Positions 32,207-43,556 of a stretch of DNA of 64,000 bases are shown in pieces. Position 1 is the stretch's first letter, and every line of letters begins with the position of its first letter. Source of the stretch: Aspidapion aeneum (Eukaryota > Arthropoda > Insecta > Coleoptera > Brentidae); NCBI GenBank assembly GCA_963576565.1, contig OY755047.1, positions 4,496,931 to 4,560,930 of the forward strand. The letters are read 5' to 3'. The position numbers and the translations under genes were made by a program. The notes beneath the pieces were generated by a model. The model saw nothing but the letters and a program-made list of their open reading frames with translations, made no database searches and had not been told where the DNA came from.

Positions 32207-32420
32207 AAAAATCAAACAAGTTTCGTGGCTGATCGGGTAAAAAGGGGTTTTTGTTTCTCTCATATTTTTCCTTGGGTAGCTTGAAAGCTTAACCTCACGG
32301 GGGTCCAAGATCTAATGGACACCTAATAAGTGTTGAGTTAACTGTTTCGTCCTTATGGGACTCCTCAGAACACTGCTTGGTCAATGTGACACTCTTGCGA
32401 AGTTAATTAGACGTTTTTCC
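32207..32420 (-). mobile_element. Fragment of the TTF-finger hAT 5' region (empty-site copy)
   Basis: Near-identical to 29085-29274 plus 30017-30035 but without the MITE: it runs straight through ACTCTTGCGAAGTTAATTAG. Confidence 0.75.
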
Positions 32421-32840
32421 AAATTCGCAAGAAAAATACTCAAAAACACCTCTATTACCTTTTAGTTGAGACACCATGTATACGTAATATATCATTTTGT
32501 TCAAAAACAATTAGAAATTATTGCTGTGTATAGAGTTAAAGAATTTTTTGATAAAAAACTGTTACAAGCTTACAGTATTTGATTTTTTAATTTTTACTAC
32601 TTGTTTTTCATAGATCAAGGCTGGCATACTAGTGATTTACAAAACTATTTATAAATAAATAAATAATTGTATAAGCCAACACGATATTTTTGCTAAAATT
32701 AACATGATTAAACATAAAATCTTTAAATGTTAATTTGACTTAATTTTCTAATAAACCCTATAAATTAAATTAATAGTTTATGCTCTTGAACTTTCAATTT
32801 AAAATGGCTTTTCAATATAACATAATATAATTTTCATACA
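32421..32840. other. AT-rich spacer, nothing recognised
   Basis: No reading frame, TIR or shared repeat. Confidence 0.45.
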
Positions 32841-32849
32841 GAGTGTTTT

Positions 32850-33045
32850 TTACCTTCCTAGCCCACGTAGCAATGTCCAGAGAAGGTATTGTTTTCGACA
32901 AAAAATATTTTTCTGAAATAACGCCGAAAATGTGTTATTTGGTTGTATTTTTGCCTATCTCGTCGTGACGTCTGTCTGTGTATGCGTGTGTGTTTGTATG
33001 TCTGTCCGACCTACGATCAGTGCCGGCTGGTGACGTTATAAAGTG
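32850..33045 (+). repeat. Repeat family G, left part
   Basis: TACCTTCCTAGCCCACGTAG, AGAGAAGGTATTGTTTTCG and AACGCCGAAAATGTG match 20795-20875. A GTCTGTCTGTGTATGCGTG tract follows. The inverted motif CTAGGAAGGTATCAGAT at 35531 may be the other end, so the hAT at 33749 may sit inside this element. Confidence 0.5.
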
Positions 33046-33088
33046 GGGGGATCAAAATTTATATTGCATGGAAAAGGAGATAAAAAAC

Positions 33089-33576
33089 TTACCTAAACAA
33101 TTTTTCATACGACTGTCTTGTAAAAGGGGGTTTTGCGCACGGAGAACACGATCTGAAAATGACATTTTGCGCACGCTGTGTGAAAAACGTTTTGCACACG
33201 CCTATGTCATTTTTGCGCACGCCTATGTCATTTCTGCATACGGGTCTCCCGTCATTGTGATTTTTGTTGTTGTCACCCATCAATATAAGTTGGCTTAGTT
33301 TTGTAGCAACCGTCACTGCTCGTATGTTTTGTTGATTAGATACGTCAAAAAATTGTTGAATTGTTAAATTTTTGTTGTAAAAATGTCGGAAATAAAAACA
33401 AGTTAAATTAAAATTTGATTTTTCTTTCTTTATTAGCAGTCGTATAAAAAATATTGTAAAAAACTCGTTTGAAAACCTCTTTGCACACTTCCTCGATTTG
33501 TCTGAATGAACCAAACTGTCTCGATCGTGTGCAAAGAGTTGTTTTCAAACCTTGTTGTTTAAATAACTATTATTTT
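33089..33576 (+). repeat. Repeat P copy 1 (inverted partner at 37183-37682)
   Basis: About 490 bases shared in reverse orientation with 37183-37682 at high identity, including GCGCACGCCTATGTCATTT motifs and GGGTCTCCCGTCATTGTGAT. Internal inverted ends (CATACGACTGTC at 33106, GCAGTCGTAT at 33433) suggest a MITE of about 350 bp. Frames on both strands (141 and 193 codons for the two copies) are shared by-products and match nothing I recognise. Confidence 0.75.
33467..33545. repeat. Hairpin at the end of repeat P
   Basis: GTTTGAAAACCTCTTTGCAC and GTGTGCAAAGAGTTGTTTTC are complementary apart from one short bulge; the same hairpin is conserved in the other copy (37206-37306). Confidence 0.75.
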
Positions 33577-33916
33577 AGCATGCTACAAACAAGCAGCTTC
33601 TTGGTGCAGTTTTTAGTTTATTTGTTTATAGATAAAATCCATTCATGCTAATGACAGTTTTTTGACAGTATAAACATCGCTTTCGTTTCTGAGATATTTA
33701 CAACAAACTGTTTTTCAGACTGAACTCTATCACTTCGAGTGTGCTAATTAGGGTATCCAAGTCCCGGGACCAAATATGTTTTCGGGACTTCGGCACCAAA
33801 TGTCAGGTCCCGGGACTAGTCCCGGGACTGGTCCCGAAACTAAAATAAAAGTAATTAAATTAATTTAACACAGAACAGAAGACAGGTTTATTGATATTGG
33901 TAAATGGTTACCATAA

Positions 33917-34955
33917 TAGTGGGTTTACACATGCATGAATTTAGTGGCGCCAGTGTTCGCGCCAGTTCTATTGGCACGCCAGTAAAGGTTTACACTATTG
34001 TGCGAAAATTAAAAAGACTGGCACGCCAGTTTCATTTTTAAAGTGTACACGATACGCGATATGTCGGCTGAACTCTCGGAAGCCTGCAAAATAGTCGCTA
34101 AACTTTTAATGAAAAAAAATAATAAAAGAGATTCAGGAAAAGGAACAACGAAAAGGCCGTATCTGCATGGGTTAAAGCATGGGTTGCTAGTCGATCTACT
34201 TTGGGTGCTTCCGAAAAACTTTTAGGAGAACTTGCAGCAGAAGATCCTGCGAGCTATAAAAACCATCTTCGAATGACAAAGCAACATTTTGATATTCTTC
34301 TAGAGTTTCTCTTATTTAAACAACATTCTTTAAAACTCGGTCTGCTACTTTAAACTATGGTACTTTTGGGGTGTATACTTCATTTGCACCGGCTCCGGAA
34401 CGTTGGCTTTTTAAAATTTTTGTCAATTCCAATGCATATGTGTTTCTTATGGATCATATTTTTGCTTTTACTTCTGCAACTTCAAAGCCTTCAATAGTAA
34501 TTATTTTACTAATTTTTTGGGAAGCATTATCTCGATTATCTTTGTTTTTATAAGAACTACTGTGTACATCCCATAAACAAGGAAAACATTCATAGCCTTC
34601 AAGAAACTGTATGGTCAGTTCTGCTGACCACTTTTTTTAGCCATATTAAGCTATAAAAACAAAAATAAACAAAATTTTTAAGCTCAAACACAATGAAAAT
34701 AAAAAATAATGTAAAATAATGAACTTAAAACTGGGGAGCCGACGTGCAAGCACTTGTTTACACATGAAAATTTTCCTTTTCTGCGCGCATGCGTCACCAC
34801 TGGCGCCAGCAAATTCAGTCAGCTGCAGACTTTTTTGATACATGCATGCAAAAAAATAACTTGTGTGCAAGTCGGTGTTTACACTTGCAAATTTAACTTA
34901 CTGGCGCGCCAGTTTTTATTGGCGCCAGCAAATCCATGCATGTGTAAACTCTCCT
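33917..34955 (+). mobile_element. PIF/Harbinger-like non-autonomous element, copy 1
   Basis: Ends TAGTGGGTTTACACATGCAT and complement of AGGAGAGTTTACACATGCAT... TAA stands outside both ends (33914-33916, 34956-34958), matching the TWA target of this superfamily. It retains the N-terminal parts of two genes in convergent order: transposase (34150-34314, plus) and a MADF-type protein (minus, about 34455-34640). Subterminal GGCGCCAG/GGCGCGCCAG palindromes are abundant. Confidence 0.9.
34150..34314 (+). pseudogene. Harbinger transposase N-terminus remnant
   Basis: Open for 55 codons in one frame: EKAVSAWVKAWVASRSTLGA, SEKLLGELAAEDPASYKNHL, RMTKQHFDILLEFL. The W-x-xx-W start and the (E/D)P.S(Y/F)...LRM....FD.LL pattern are typical of the segment before the DDE domain in PIF/Harbinger transposases. 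The catalytic domain has been deleted. Confidence 0.75.
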
Positions 34956-35010
34956 TAAAAACAAATTGACAAACGTAGCAAATAAAAAGGTAAGTATAGG
35001 GAAACATTAC

Positions 35011-35135
35011 TTTTGCCCAAAGTGAGATTTAGGTGCCACCAGTGCATTTAAGTACTCATTATTTAATCTTAAACGAAGCTTCTTACAAACACCGCCGGCC
35101 ACTGAGAAAGCTCTCTCCTATTGGACGCTGGTAGG
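35011..35135 (-). pseudogene. hAT C-terminal dimerisation domain remnant
   Basis: Minus strand reads TSVQ, stop, ERAFSVAGGVCKKLRLRLNN, EYLNALVAPKSHFG. The (S)ERxFSxAG...(K)LR motif is the signature of the hAT family C-terminal domain. A stop replaces the residue before ERAFS. Confidence 0.85.
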
Positions 35136-35526
35136 TGGTATAGTCAGTAAATTCTCGTAGCATAGCTGCAAATATTGTCCTCGACAACCGCCATCTTCAA
35201 AAAGGACCATTTCTTATTTTATTATTTTTGAAAATCGATCTGTTTTTGTACTTGATAACGTTTGTATAATTGCTCTTGTATTTGTTGAGGTAGTAGCAAA
35301 TATTGCATTTTCAATAAATCCGTCTAACTTTTTTGCGATCCTTTCGCGTTCGTGCAATAGCCGGCGCTGCGTCACGCTTATTATGCATGTGTCTGGTATA
35401 ATTTAGCGGTTTCGGGACCAAGTTGAGGTCCCAGGATCTTTACTGAGTCCCGGGACCACTTTTTTTCGGAAAAGTCCCGGGACCGTCCCGGGACCAGGTC
35501 CCGGTACTGGATACCCTAGTGCTAAT

Positions 35527-36020
35527 AGGCTAGGAAGGTATCAGATCCATCATGGATCCATTAATTTTTATTGCGTTTTGATATGGAAAGCGTCAATAAA
35601 TAAAATTACGCATAGTTTGCGGAAAATTGAATTTTCCGCCTGTAAAAAGTTTCTTTTGGGTTAGAATGTAGAAAAAAAATATATTTTTTTAACATGCTAT
35701 TGCGTGAGAACTGACAGTATTTTTTGCCTCAAATAGGTACAAATTTACTACTCCTAAAAATGGCTAAAAGGTTAGGAGCAAATTAGGACTCCAACTGAAA
35801 AAAAAGAGGTCAACTTTACAGAATTTCGACTAAAAATAGACCTATGTATTATATGTAGGGGAAGGGGATGGGACAATTCGCCGCGGCCGATTCACCGCAG
35901 CGAACTTGCTGCGAGGCAATTCGCCGCCGACGAGGTTTAAGATTGCAATTTTGTTTATTTAAAAAAATATTTTTAAAATAATTCTCAAAAAAATTGTTTT
36001 TGTATTTTTTTTATAAATTA
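35527..36020. other. Repeat-G right end, then spacer with GC-rich CGCCGC motifs
   Basis: GGCTAGGAAGGTATCAGATC at 35527 is the repeat-G end. At 35873-35930 the words ATTCGCCGC, ATTCACCGC and GGCCGATTC recur, as in 63075-63170. Confidence 0.55.
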
Positions 36021-36723
36021 GTTTTTGGAAGAGTGAACGTGGACAAGACACAGAACTTATGTCTTGGAAATGAATCCAGTGAGTTAAAACTAGACAATGG
36101 ACAAACAATATCTCCATGCAATTAGTATGTATACCTGGGTGTCACATGTGATAAGACAGGAACAGACTGTAAAGAACTGGAAAAAAGAGTAGTAAAAGCA
36201 AAAAAGGTTATTGGATGTCTTAACAGTATTTTATGGGGCAGAGAGATAAAAAAGAATATAAAATTTAACATATATGAAACAATGGTGAAAAGCACGCTGT
36301 TGTATGGAATAGAGACTTGTCGCGTAACAGAAAAGTACAAAACAAAAATGGAAAGTGTCCAAATAGATGCAATAAGAAGATCAATGAGAATATCTAGAAT
36401 AGATCACATAAGAAATGAGATCATAAAAGAAAGAATGGGAATCGAGGGAAGCATAACGGATGACATCACTAAAAGGCAACTGATATGGTACGGCCATGTA
36501 CAACGGATAAACGACGAAAGATTACCAAAGCAGGTCCTAGAATGGCAACCAATAGGGCACAGAAAAAGAGGGCGTCCTAAACTAGAATGGCAACAGTCAA
36601 TCCAAAGATCCATGAGTCAAAAAAATCTGACCGAAGATGATTGTCAGGATCGAAGGAGGTGGAGAATAGGTGTCGGACAACGTAGAAAAACGTTCTAAAC
36701 CGACATAGTAGTAGTTCTTGGAA
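36021..36723 (+). mobile_element. LINE-B copy, C-terminal part with GTA tail
   Basis: The best LINE-B C-terminus: VDKTQNLCLGNESSELKLDN (stop shortly after), YLGVTCDKTGTDCKELEKRV, MVKSTLLYGIETCRVTEKYK, then an open frame 36282-36698 with RQLIWYGHVQRINDERLPKQ, RKRGRPKLEWQQSIQRSMSQ and DRRRWRIGVGQRRKTF. Tail ACATAGTAGTAGT. GTTTTTGGAA at 36021-36030 and GTTCTTGGAA at 36714-36723 look like the target duplication, with one mismatch. Confidence 0.88.
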
Positions 36724-37182
36724 AAACTGCTTTAAAAAAACAACAAAAAAGTTTTAAAAAAATTGTATAATATTTTTCCAATTTAAAAACTTTAGTTTTG
36801 GATTCTAGCTACTTTCTGTTGTACAATTTGACCATATTGCGACATAACGGTACAAAATTTGAACCATTGTCCACCCCCCTCGGTGGTGCAATGTGCTCCC
36901 AAAACCGCCAAATCATCTCTAACCCTATTCATTGAACAACAAAAAAAAACAATTTTTCTGTCCCAAAATCGGACTAATCATGTGTGGGAGTCCCATGAGT
37001 ATTCAGTAAAATAGAATAGGTTTCCCACATCTGCCAATATTCTAATTCTATAGGATTTTCTATCCGAATTCTCAAAATGTTTCGAATTGCTTCCAAACTT
37101 ATGACAATAATCCTTCATAAAAGGGTTTGCCAGGCCTCTATATGCACAATAAAATATCTTTAGACAAGGTATTAATTTATTT
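36724..37182. other. Spacer, nothing recognised
   Basis: Mixed composition with no frame or TIR recognised. Confidence 0.45.
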
Positions 37183-37682
37183 AATAGTTATTTAAATAAC
37201 AAGGTTTGAAAACGACTATTTGCACACGATCGAGACAATTTGGTTGACCGAGCTAAAGGCGAGGTCTACAAGTCGAGGGAGTGTGCAAAGAGGTTTTCAA
37301 ACGAGTTTTTTACAATATTTTTTATACGACTGCTAATAAAGAAAGAAAAATCAAATTTTAATTTAACTTGTTTTTATTTCCGACATTTTTACAACAAAAC
37401 TTTAAAAATTCAACAATTTTTTGACGTATCTAATCAACAAAACATACGATCAGTGACGGTTGCTACGGAACTAAGCCAACTTATATTGATGGGTGACAAC
37501 AACAAAAATCACAATGACGGGAGACCCGTATGCAGAAATGACATAGGCGTGCGCAAAAATGACATAAGCGTGTGCAAAACGTTTTGCACACAGCGTGCGC
37601 AAAATGCCATTTTCAGATCGTGTTCTCCGTGCGCAAAACCCCCTTTTACAAGACAGTCATATAAAAATTATTTTAAGGTACA
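37183..37682 (-). repeat. Repeat P copy 2 (inverted)
   Basis: Reverse complement of 33089-33576 with few differences. It ends a few bases before the pogo-like MITE at 37694. Confidence 0.75.
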
Positions 37683-37693
37683 GCAAGGGTATA

Positions 37694-38333
37694 CAGTGAA
37701 ACATCTCCTTACGGACACCTCTACTAAGCGGACACTCCCTTTAGGCGGACAAATTTGTTGGAACCAAGCTTTTGCCTATTTCTTTACATGTAAAATTCAC
37801 TCCTATAACCGGACACTTTAATAACCGAACGCGGACAATTCTTTTTGGTTAAAAAATTCTGAAACCTCCCTTTACCGGAAGCGAACCTCTGACAACGGAG
37901 CGGAGCGCTGCACGACATGGGTATAAATATTATGTAGTCTGCTGGCAACAACGCACTCTGCAGCCGGGGAATTACTTCTTTCCGTTTTAATGCGGAAACT
38001 AAAGACTTCTGTCGTATTTACAACAAATTTTATTCGGCGAAACTGCTGTGGTTATTTTTATTGTTTTGTTGGGTAGTAATAGATCTCTTTGAAATGGCGC
38101 CTAGTAAAAAACTTCTTAGTTTACGTGAAATGGAAGTTGTTAACGTTCCGGAGAAGGAACATCTATCAGCACGAAAGATCGCTGAAAAATTTAATATCGG
38201 AAAAACTCAAGCAGCAGAAATTGTTAATAAATGTATATCCATAATTTTGAAGTTCTCTCTCCAAAGCGGACATCTCCAATAACCGGACAAAATCTACGAA
38301 ACCGTGAGTGTCCGTTTATAGGAGGTTTCACTG
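37694..38333 (+). mobile_element. Pogo/Tigger-like MITE, complete (T4)
   Basis: Ends CAGTGAAACATCTCCTTACG and GGAGGTTTCACTG, TA on both sides (37692-37693, 38334-38335), 640 bp. It retains the intact start of a transposase-like frame (38094 on). Subterminal AAGCGGACA/CCGGACA repeats are probably the transposase binding sites. Confidence 0.92.
38094..38282 (+). pseudogene. Pogo/Tigger transposase N-terminal helix-turn-helix remnant
   Basis: Starts MAPSKKLLSLREMEVVNVPE, then KEHLSARKIAEKFNIGKTQA and AEIVNKCI before drifting into terminal repeat sequence. The K..LSL..K..V......E....S...IA..F.IGKTQ pattern is that of the CENP-B-type N-terminal domain of pogo/Tigger transposases. The DDE domain is gone. 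This ATG is chosen because the three other copies share the sequence that follows but have lost the start. Confidence 0.7.
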
Positions 38334-38335
38334 TA

Positions 38336-38769
<434 letters not shown>

Positions 38770-41555
38770 AATGAAATTCTCTAAATGACGTTTTTCCGAA
38801 TCTCTACTCACAATGTGGCTTTTTGGCATCTCTATGGTCCCACTATACTGCAACTCGGTGCTTTTGTGCCTAAAGTGTATAGTTTGTAAAATATAAATTT
38901 TCAAAGTTTTGTCATTTTGGTTATATGGGATCTTATATGCTAAAATTCTCTAAATGACGTTTTTCCGAATCTCCACTCACAATGTGGCTTTTTAGCATCT
39001 CTATGGTCCCACTATACTGCAACTCAGTGCTTTTGTGCCTAAAGTGTATAGTTTGTAAAATATGAATTTTCAAAGTTTTGTCATTTTGGTTATATCGGAT
39101 CTCATATGCTAAAATTCTCTAAATGACGTTTTTCCGAATCTCTACTCACAATGTGGCTTTTTGGCATCTCTATGGTCCCACTATACTGCAACTCGGTGCT
39201 TTTGTGCCTGAAGTGTATAGTTTGTAAAATATGAAATTCTCTAAATGACGTTTTTCCGAATCTCTACTCACAATGTGGCTTTTTGGCATCTCTATGGTCC
39301 CACTATACTGCAACTCGGTGCTTTTGTGCTTAAAGTGTATAGTTTGTAAAATATAAATTTTCAAAGTTTTGTCATTTTGGTTATATGGGATCTTATATGC
39401 TAAAATTCTCTAAATGACGTTTTTCCGAATCTCCACTCACAATGTGGCTTTTTAGCATCTCTATGGTCCCACTATACTGCAACTCAGTGCTTTTGTGCCT
39501 AAAGTGTATAGTTTGTAAAATATGAATTTTCAAAGTTTTGTCATTTTGGTTATATCGGATCTCATATGCTAAAATTCGCTAAATGACGTTTTTCCGAATC
39601 TCCACTCACAATGTGGCTTTATGGCATCTCTATGGTCCCACTATACTGCAACTCGGTGCTTTTGTGCCTGAAGTGTATAGTTTGTAAAATATGAAATTCT
39701 CTAAATGACGTTTTTCCGAATCTCTACTCACAATGTGGCTTTTTGGCATCTCTATGGTCCCACTATACTGCAACTCGGTGCTTTTGTGCTTAAAGTGTAT
39801 AGTTTGTAAAATATGAATTTTCAAAGTTTTGTCATTTTGGTTATATGGAATCTCATATGCTAAAATTCGCTAAATGACGTTTTTCCGAATCTCCACTCAC
39901 AATGTGGCTTTTTGGCATCTCTATAGTACCACTATACTGGAACTCGGTGCTTTTGTGCCTAAAGTGTATAGTTTGTAAAATATAAATTTTCAAAGTTTTG
40001 TCATTTTGGTTATATGGAATCTCATATGCTAAAATTCGTTAAATGACGTTTTTCCGAATCTCTACTCACAATGTGGCTTTTTGGCATCTCTATGGTCCCA
40101 CTATACTGCAACTCGGTGCTTTTGTGCCTAAAGTGTATAGTTTGTAAAATATAAATTTTCAAAGTTTTGTCATTTTGGTTATATGGGATCTTATATGCTA
40201 AAATTCTCTAAATGACGTTTTTCCGAATCTCCACTCACAATGTGGCTTTTTAGCATCTCTATGGTCCCACTATACTGCAACTCAGTGCTTTTGTGCCTAA
40301 AGTGTATAGTTTGTAAAATATGAATTTTCAAAGTTTTGTCATTTTGGTTATATCGGATCTCATATGCTAAAATTCTCTAAATGACGTTTTTCCGAATCTC
40401 TACTCACAATGTGGCTTTTTGGCATCTCTATGGTCCCACTATACTGCAACTTGGTGCTTTTGTGCCTAAAGTGTATAGTTTGTAAAATATGAATTTTCAG
40501 TTTTGTCATTTTGGTTATATCGGATCTCATATGCTAAAATTCTCTAAATGACGTTTTTCCGAATCTCCACTTACGATGTGGCTTTTTGGCATCTCTATGG
40601 TCCCACTAATGCAACTTGGTGCTTTTGTGCCTAAAGGGTATAGTTTGTAAAATATGAAGTTTCAAAGTTTTGTCATTTTGGTTATATGGGATCTCATATG
40701 CTAAAATTCGCTAAATGATGTTTTTCCGAATCTCCACTCACAATGCGGCTTTTTGGCATCTCTATAGTCCCACTATACTGCAACTCGTTGCTTTTGTACC
40801 TAAAGTGTATAGATTGTAAAATATGAATTTTCAAAGTTTTGTCATTTTGGTTATATGGGTTCTCATATGCTAAAATTCGCTAAATGACGTTTTTCCGAAT
40901 CTCCACTCACAATGTGGCTTTTTGGCATCTCTATAGTACCACTATACTGGAACTCGGTGCTTTTGTGCCTAAAGTGTATAGTTTGTAAAATATGAATTTT
41001 CAAAGTTTTGTCATTTTGGTTATATGGGATCTCATATGCTAAAATTCGCTAAATGACGTTTTTCCGAATCTCCACTCATAATGTGGCTTTTTGGCATCTC
41101 TATAGTCTCACTATACTGCAATTCGGTGCTTTTGTTCCTAAAGTGTATAGTTTGTAAAATATTAATTTTCAAAGTTTTGTCATTTTGGTTATATGAGATG
41201 TCATATGCTAAAATTCGCTAAATGATGTTTTTCCGAATCTCCACTCACAATGCGGCTTTTTGGCATCTCTATGGTCCCACTAGACTGCAACTCGTTGCTT
41301 TTGTACCTAAAGTGTATAGTTTGTAAAATATGAATTTTCAGTTTTGTCATTTTGGTTATATGGGATCTCATATGCTAAAATTCTCTAAATGACGTTTTTC
41401 CGAATCTCCACTCACATTGTGGCTTTTTGGCATCTCTATGGTCCCACTATACTGCAACTTGGTGCTTTTGTGCCTAAAGTGTATAGTTTGTAAAATATGA
41501 ATTTTCAAAGTTTTGTCATTTTGGTTATATGGGATCTTATATGCTAAAGTTTATA
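38770..41555. repeat. 169-bp satellite array with a 460-bp higher-order repeat
   Basis: About 17 monomers. Landmark CTAAATGACG (or a variant) at 38781, 38950, 39119, 39241, 39410, 39579, 39701, 39870, 40039, 40208, 40377, 40544, 40711, 40880, 41049, 41218 and 41385: spacing 169, 169, 122 repeated twice (460 bp), then regular 167-169. The 122-bp unit is a monomer shortened at a fixed junction (AAAATATGAAATTCTCTAAA), which is also the left edge of the array. The frames at 39170-39364 and 39630-39824 differ by one residue, showing how recent the 460-bp duplication is. Non-coding. Confidence 0.95.
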
Positions 41556-41695
41556 GTTTGTAATTAGTTTTTAATGATACTGAGTGACTCAGGTATTTGC
41601 ACCTTGGTGTAAAGACTCTGTACATCAAAACTTACAAATCTTTCGTCCTGATCTAATTCGATCCTTTTTAAAATCTCGACAAAATGTTCCTAGTT
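41556..41695 (-). pseudogene. Penelope-like element scrap at the satellite edge
   Basis: The minus strand encodes EILKRIELDQDERFVSFDVQ, SLYTKVQIPESLSIIKN, the same RT segment as in 21616-22390 (FDVQSLCTNVP there). Abuts the last satellite monomer. Confidence 0.75.
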
Positions 41696-42025
41696 GTTCC
41701 GAAACGGCGTGTTTAAAATATATAAAGACAATAAAATTTTGTTTCTATGAATGTTTTGTCCCACGTCCCAAGAAAGCTATTAACGGGACGCCATTTGTCC
41801 CGTTTGTCCAACTAGACACAAAATTTTCTAACAATTCAACATTGTTTTTCAGGCAAAAAGCCTTTTTCCTCGAGCTTACTAGTCACTCATTTAAGTTACT
41901 CGAAATGACGTCACGATTACTCGGAGTAACCGCTGTATGACGTCAGACAGTCAGCTGTGGATGACATTTCCAATTGTTTGTTTTTGTTTTTACCAGCAAT
42001 TTCCGAAATGCAGAAAATAATTCAT

Positions 42026-42140
42026 TGTTTCCACCAATGCATGCCCACCCCGATTCAAAAAACGTATCACGGGCCATGGATTTGCACCAGTTTTAAATGC
42101 AGCGTTACCTGATGCGGTTTGAATCGGGGTGGAAACAGGG
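42026..42140. repeat. Short TIR repeat, second copy at 47058-47165
   Basis: CCACCAATGCATGCCCACCC, GATTCAAAAAA and TTTTAAATGCAGCGT are shared with 47065-47155. Ends TGTTTCCACC and GGTGGAAACA pair, as do CACCCCGATTCAAA and TTTGAATCGGGGTG. Confidence 0.65.
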
Positions 42141-42145
42141 TGTTC

Positions 42146-42190
42146 CTTTGGTATTCTGTGGTAAGGCCGCAGTACCACAGAACACCAAAG
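42146..42190. repeat. 45-nt hairpin with 18-bp arms
   Basis: CTTTGGTATTCTGTGGTA and TACCACAGAACACCAAAG pair with one G:T-type mismatch around a 9-nt loop. Confidence 0.85.
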
Positions 42191-42489
42191 GCAGTACATT
42201 TTAAGACTAGTTGCAGTTGAATTGATATAGTACCAACTTCAAGGGATGTGCTTCATTTTCTACCGTTACCAAACATAATTCGTTTAAAATCAAACATTTT
42301 GAAAAAAAAAACAAAAAAAAAACGATCTTAACTTCAAAATATTTCAGCAACCACGACTGCTACGCTAGTTACACTGTGTGGTTACTCGTGACGTCATAGT
42401 TAGTGTTACTCAGCGAAGAAAAACAGAAAACGAGTTACCAGGTTACCTGGTAACTTGTAGTTACTGCGAAGAAAAAGGCTTTAAATTAA

Positions 42490-43553
42490 AAGTGTGTTAC
42501 TAGTTAAAATTTATTTTAAGTTTTTTGTCTTGCAAGGAATTTCATGCTAAAATTAAAAATAATAAAGATCTTGGTACTTTGTTATTTCAAAGTTTTTATA
42601 CCAAATCTGTGAAACCCTTTTATTCCGAAAAACCAAAAATCACTCATTATTTGCAAAAAGGGTACCGCAAATTTGAGATTTTTTGACATTTTGTTCGGAT
42701 ACAATAGAAGCAAACCGTAGGGGGTTGATTTTTGATTAGCCACAGATAACGCGCTCTTGTGAGGAATTTTAAGATAAACCTAATCACATGTTGCCAATGT
42801 CAATGGATTAACAGTAAAATTTAAAATATATTTGGTCCACAAAAAAGCTTATTTCAGGGTTTCGAAATAACACTTTTTTGGGAAGAGTTTTGCAAATTTT
42901 GAAAAAATCTTTTTTTGCACACGATCGTAGGCAAAATAATTTATTAAAAAATGGCTCAAAATTAGGTAATCTAGGCACGTTTTTTGTGGTTTGAATTTTT
43001 GTTTTTATTACCCAACTGCAGGACGACGCACGGGGGTCAGCTTGTATAATTTAGACGATCGAAACCTCAATATCGAACTATTTTCTATCATAACCACTAA
43101 GTCTTAAAAAAGTGCCCAATTACCTTATTAGTAGACCCCAATTCAGAAAATCGATCAACTAACTCGTTATCAAAAACGACAAGTCATAGGCCGTTTGATA
43201 GCCTGCATGATCCGCAATTATTCAACGCGGAAAGGCGATTTTCAAAAGTGCTCCAAGTTGGTAAACCAGAGATTATATGGTGATTTCTTCACGTGTATTT
43301 AAAATATGGGTTAGTATCTTTAATTTTTACTATTAATCCATTTGCACCGTTTTAATTTGCTTATTAATAAAATTAGATAAAAGTTGTGTATTGATTTATT
43401 ATAATTTTTCAAATATGTATTATATATATTGGACTGAAAAAGTCTGGATCGTTACGTATATCAATTGCGTTTTGACTTTATGATTTCAACCATGTTTCAG
43501 GGGTTGTATAGGTGCTACATTCAGCTGCCGCTTCTTGCCGCTGTATTAAAGAT
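42490..43553. other. Spacer, nothing recognised
   Basis: AT-rich, only short frames; no TIR, LINE or satellite similarity found. Confidence 0.45.
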
Positions 43554-43556
43554 TTA

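Larger units (their letters stand above)
33749..35518 (-). mobile_element. hAT element with 8-bp target duplication, split by a Harbinger element
   Basis: Ends TAGGGTATCCAAGTCCCGGG and complement of TAGGGTATCCAGTACCGGGA; subterminal CCCGGGAC repeats. GTGCTAAT flanks both ends (33741-33748 and 35519-35526). About 730 bp without the insert at 33917-34955. Encodes a remnant of the hAT C-terminal domain at 35011-35135 (minus). An empty site, GTGCTAATGGGTTAGGAAGG, is present at 59313-59332. Confidence 0.93.
41856..42484. mobile_element. MITE with AAAGCCTTTTTC ends
   Basis: Left AAAAGCCTTTTTCCTCG, right CGAAGAAAAAGGCTTT. Internally the arms share TGACGTCA-type palindromes (41888, 42390) and TTACTCG motifs. 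It contains the repeat at 42026-42140 and the hairpin at 42146-42190. No coding content. Confidence 0.6.

Noticed and set aside
34646..34969. Frames at Harbinger ends (71-74 codons)
   Set aside because: Identical in both copies but lie on the terminal inverted repeats; non-coding.
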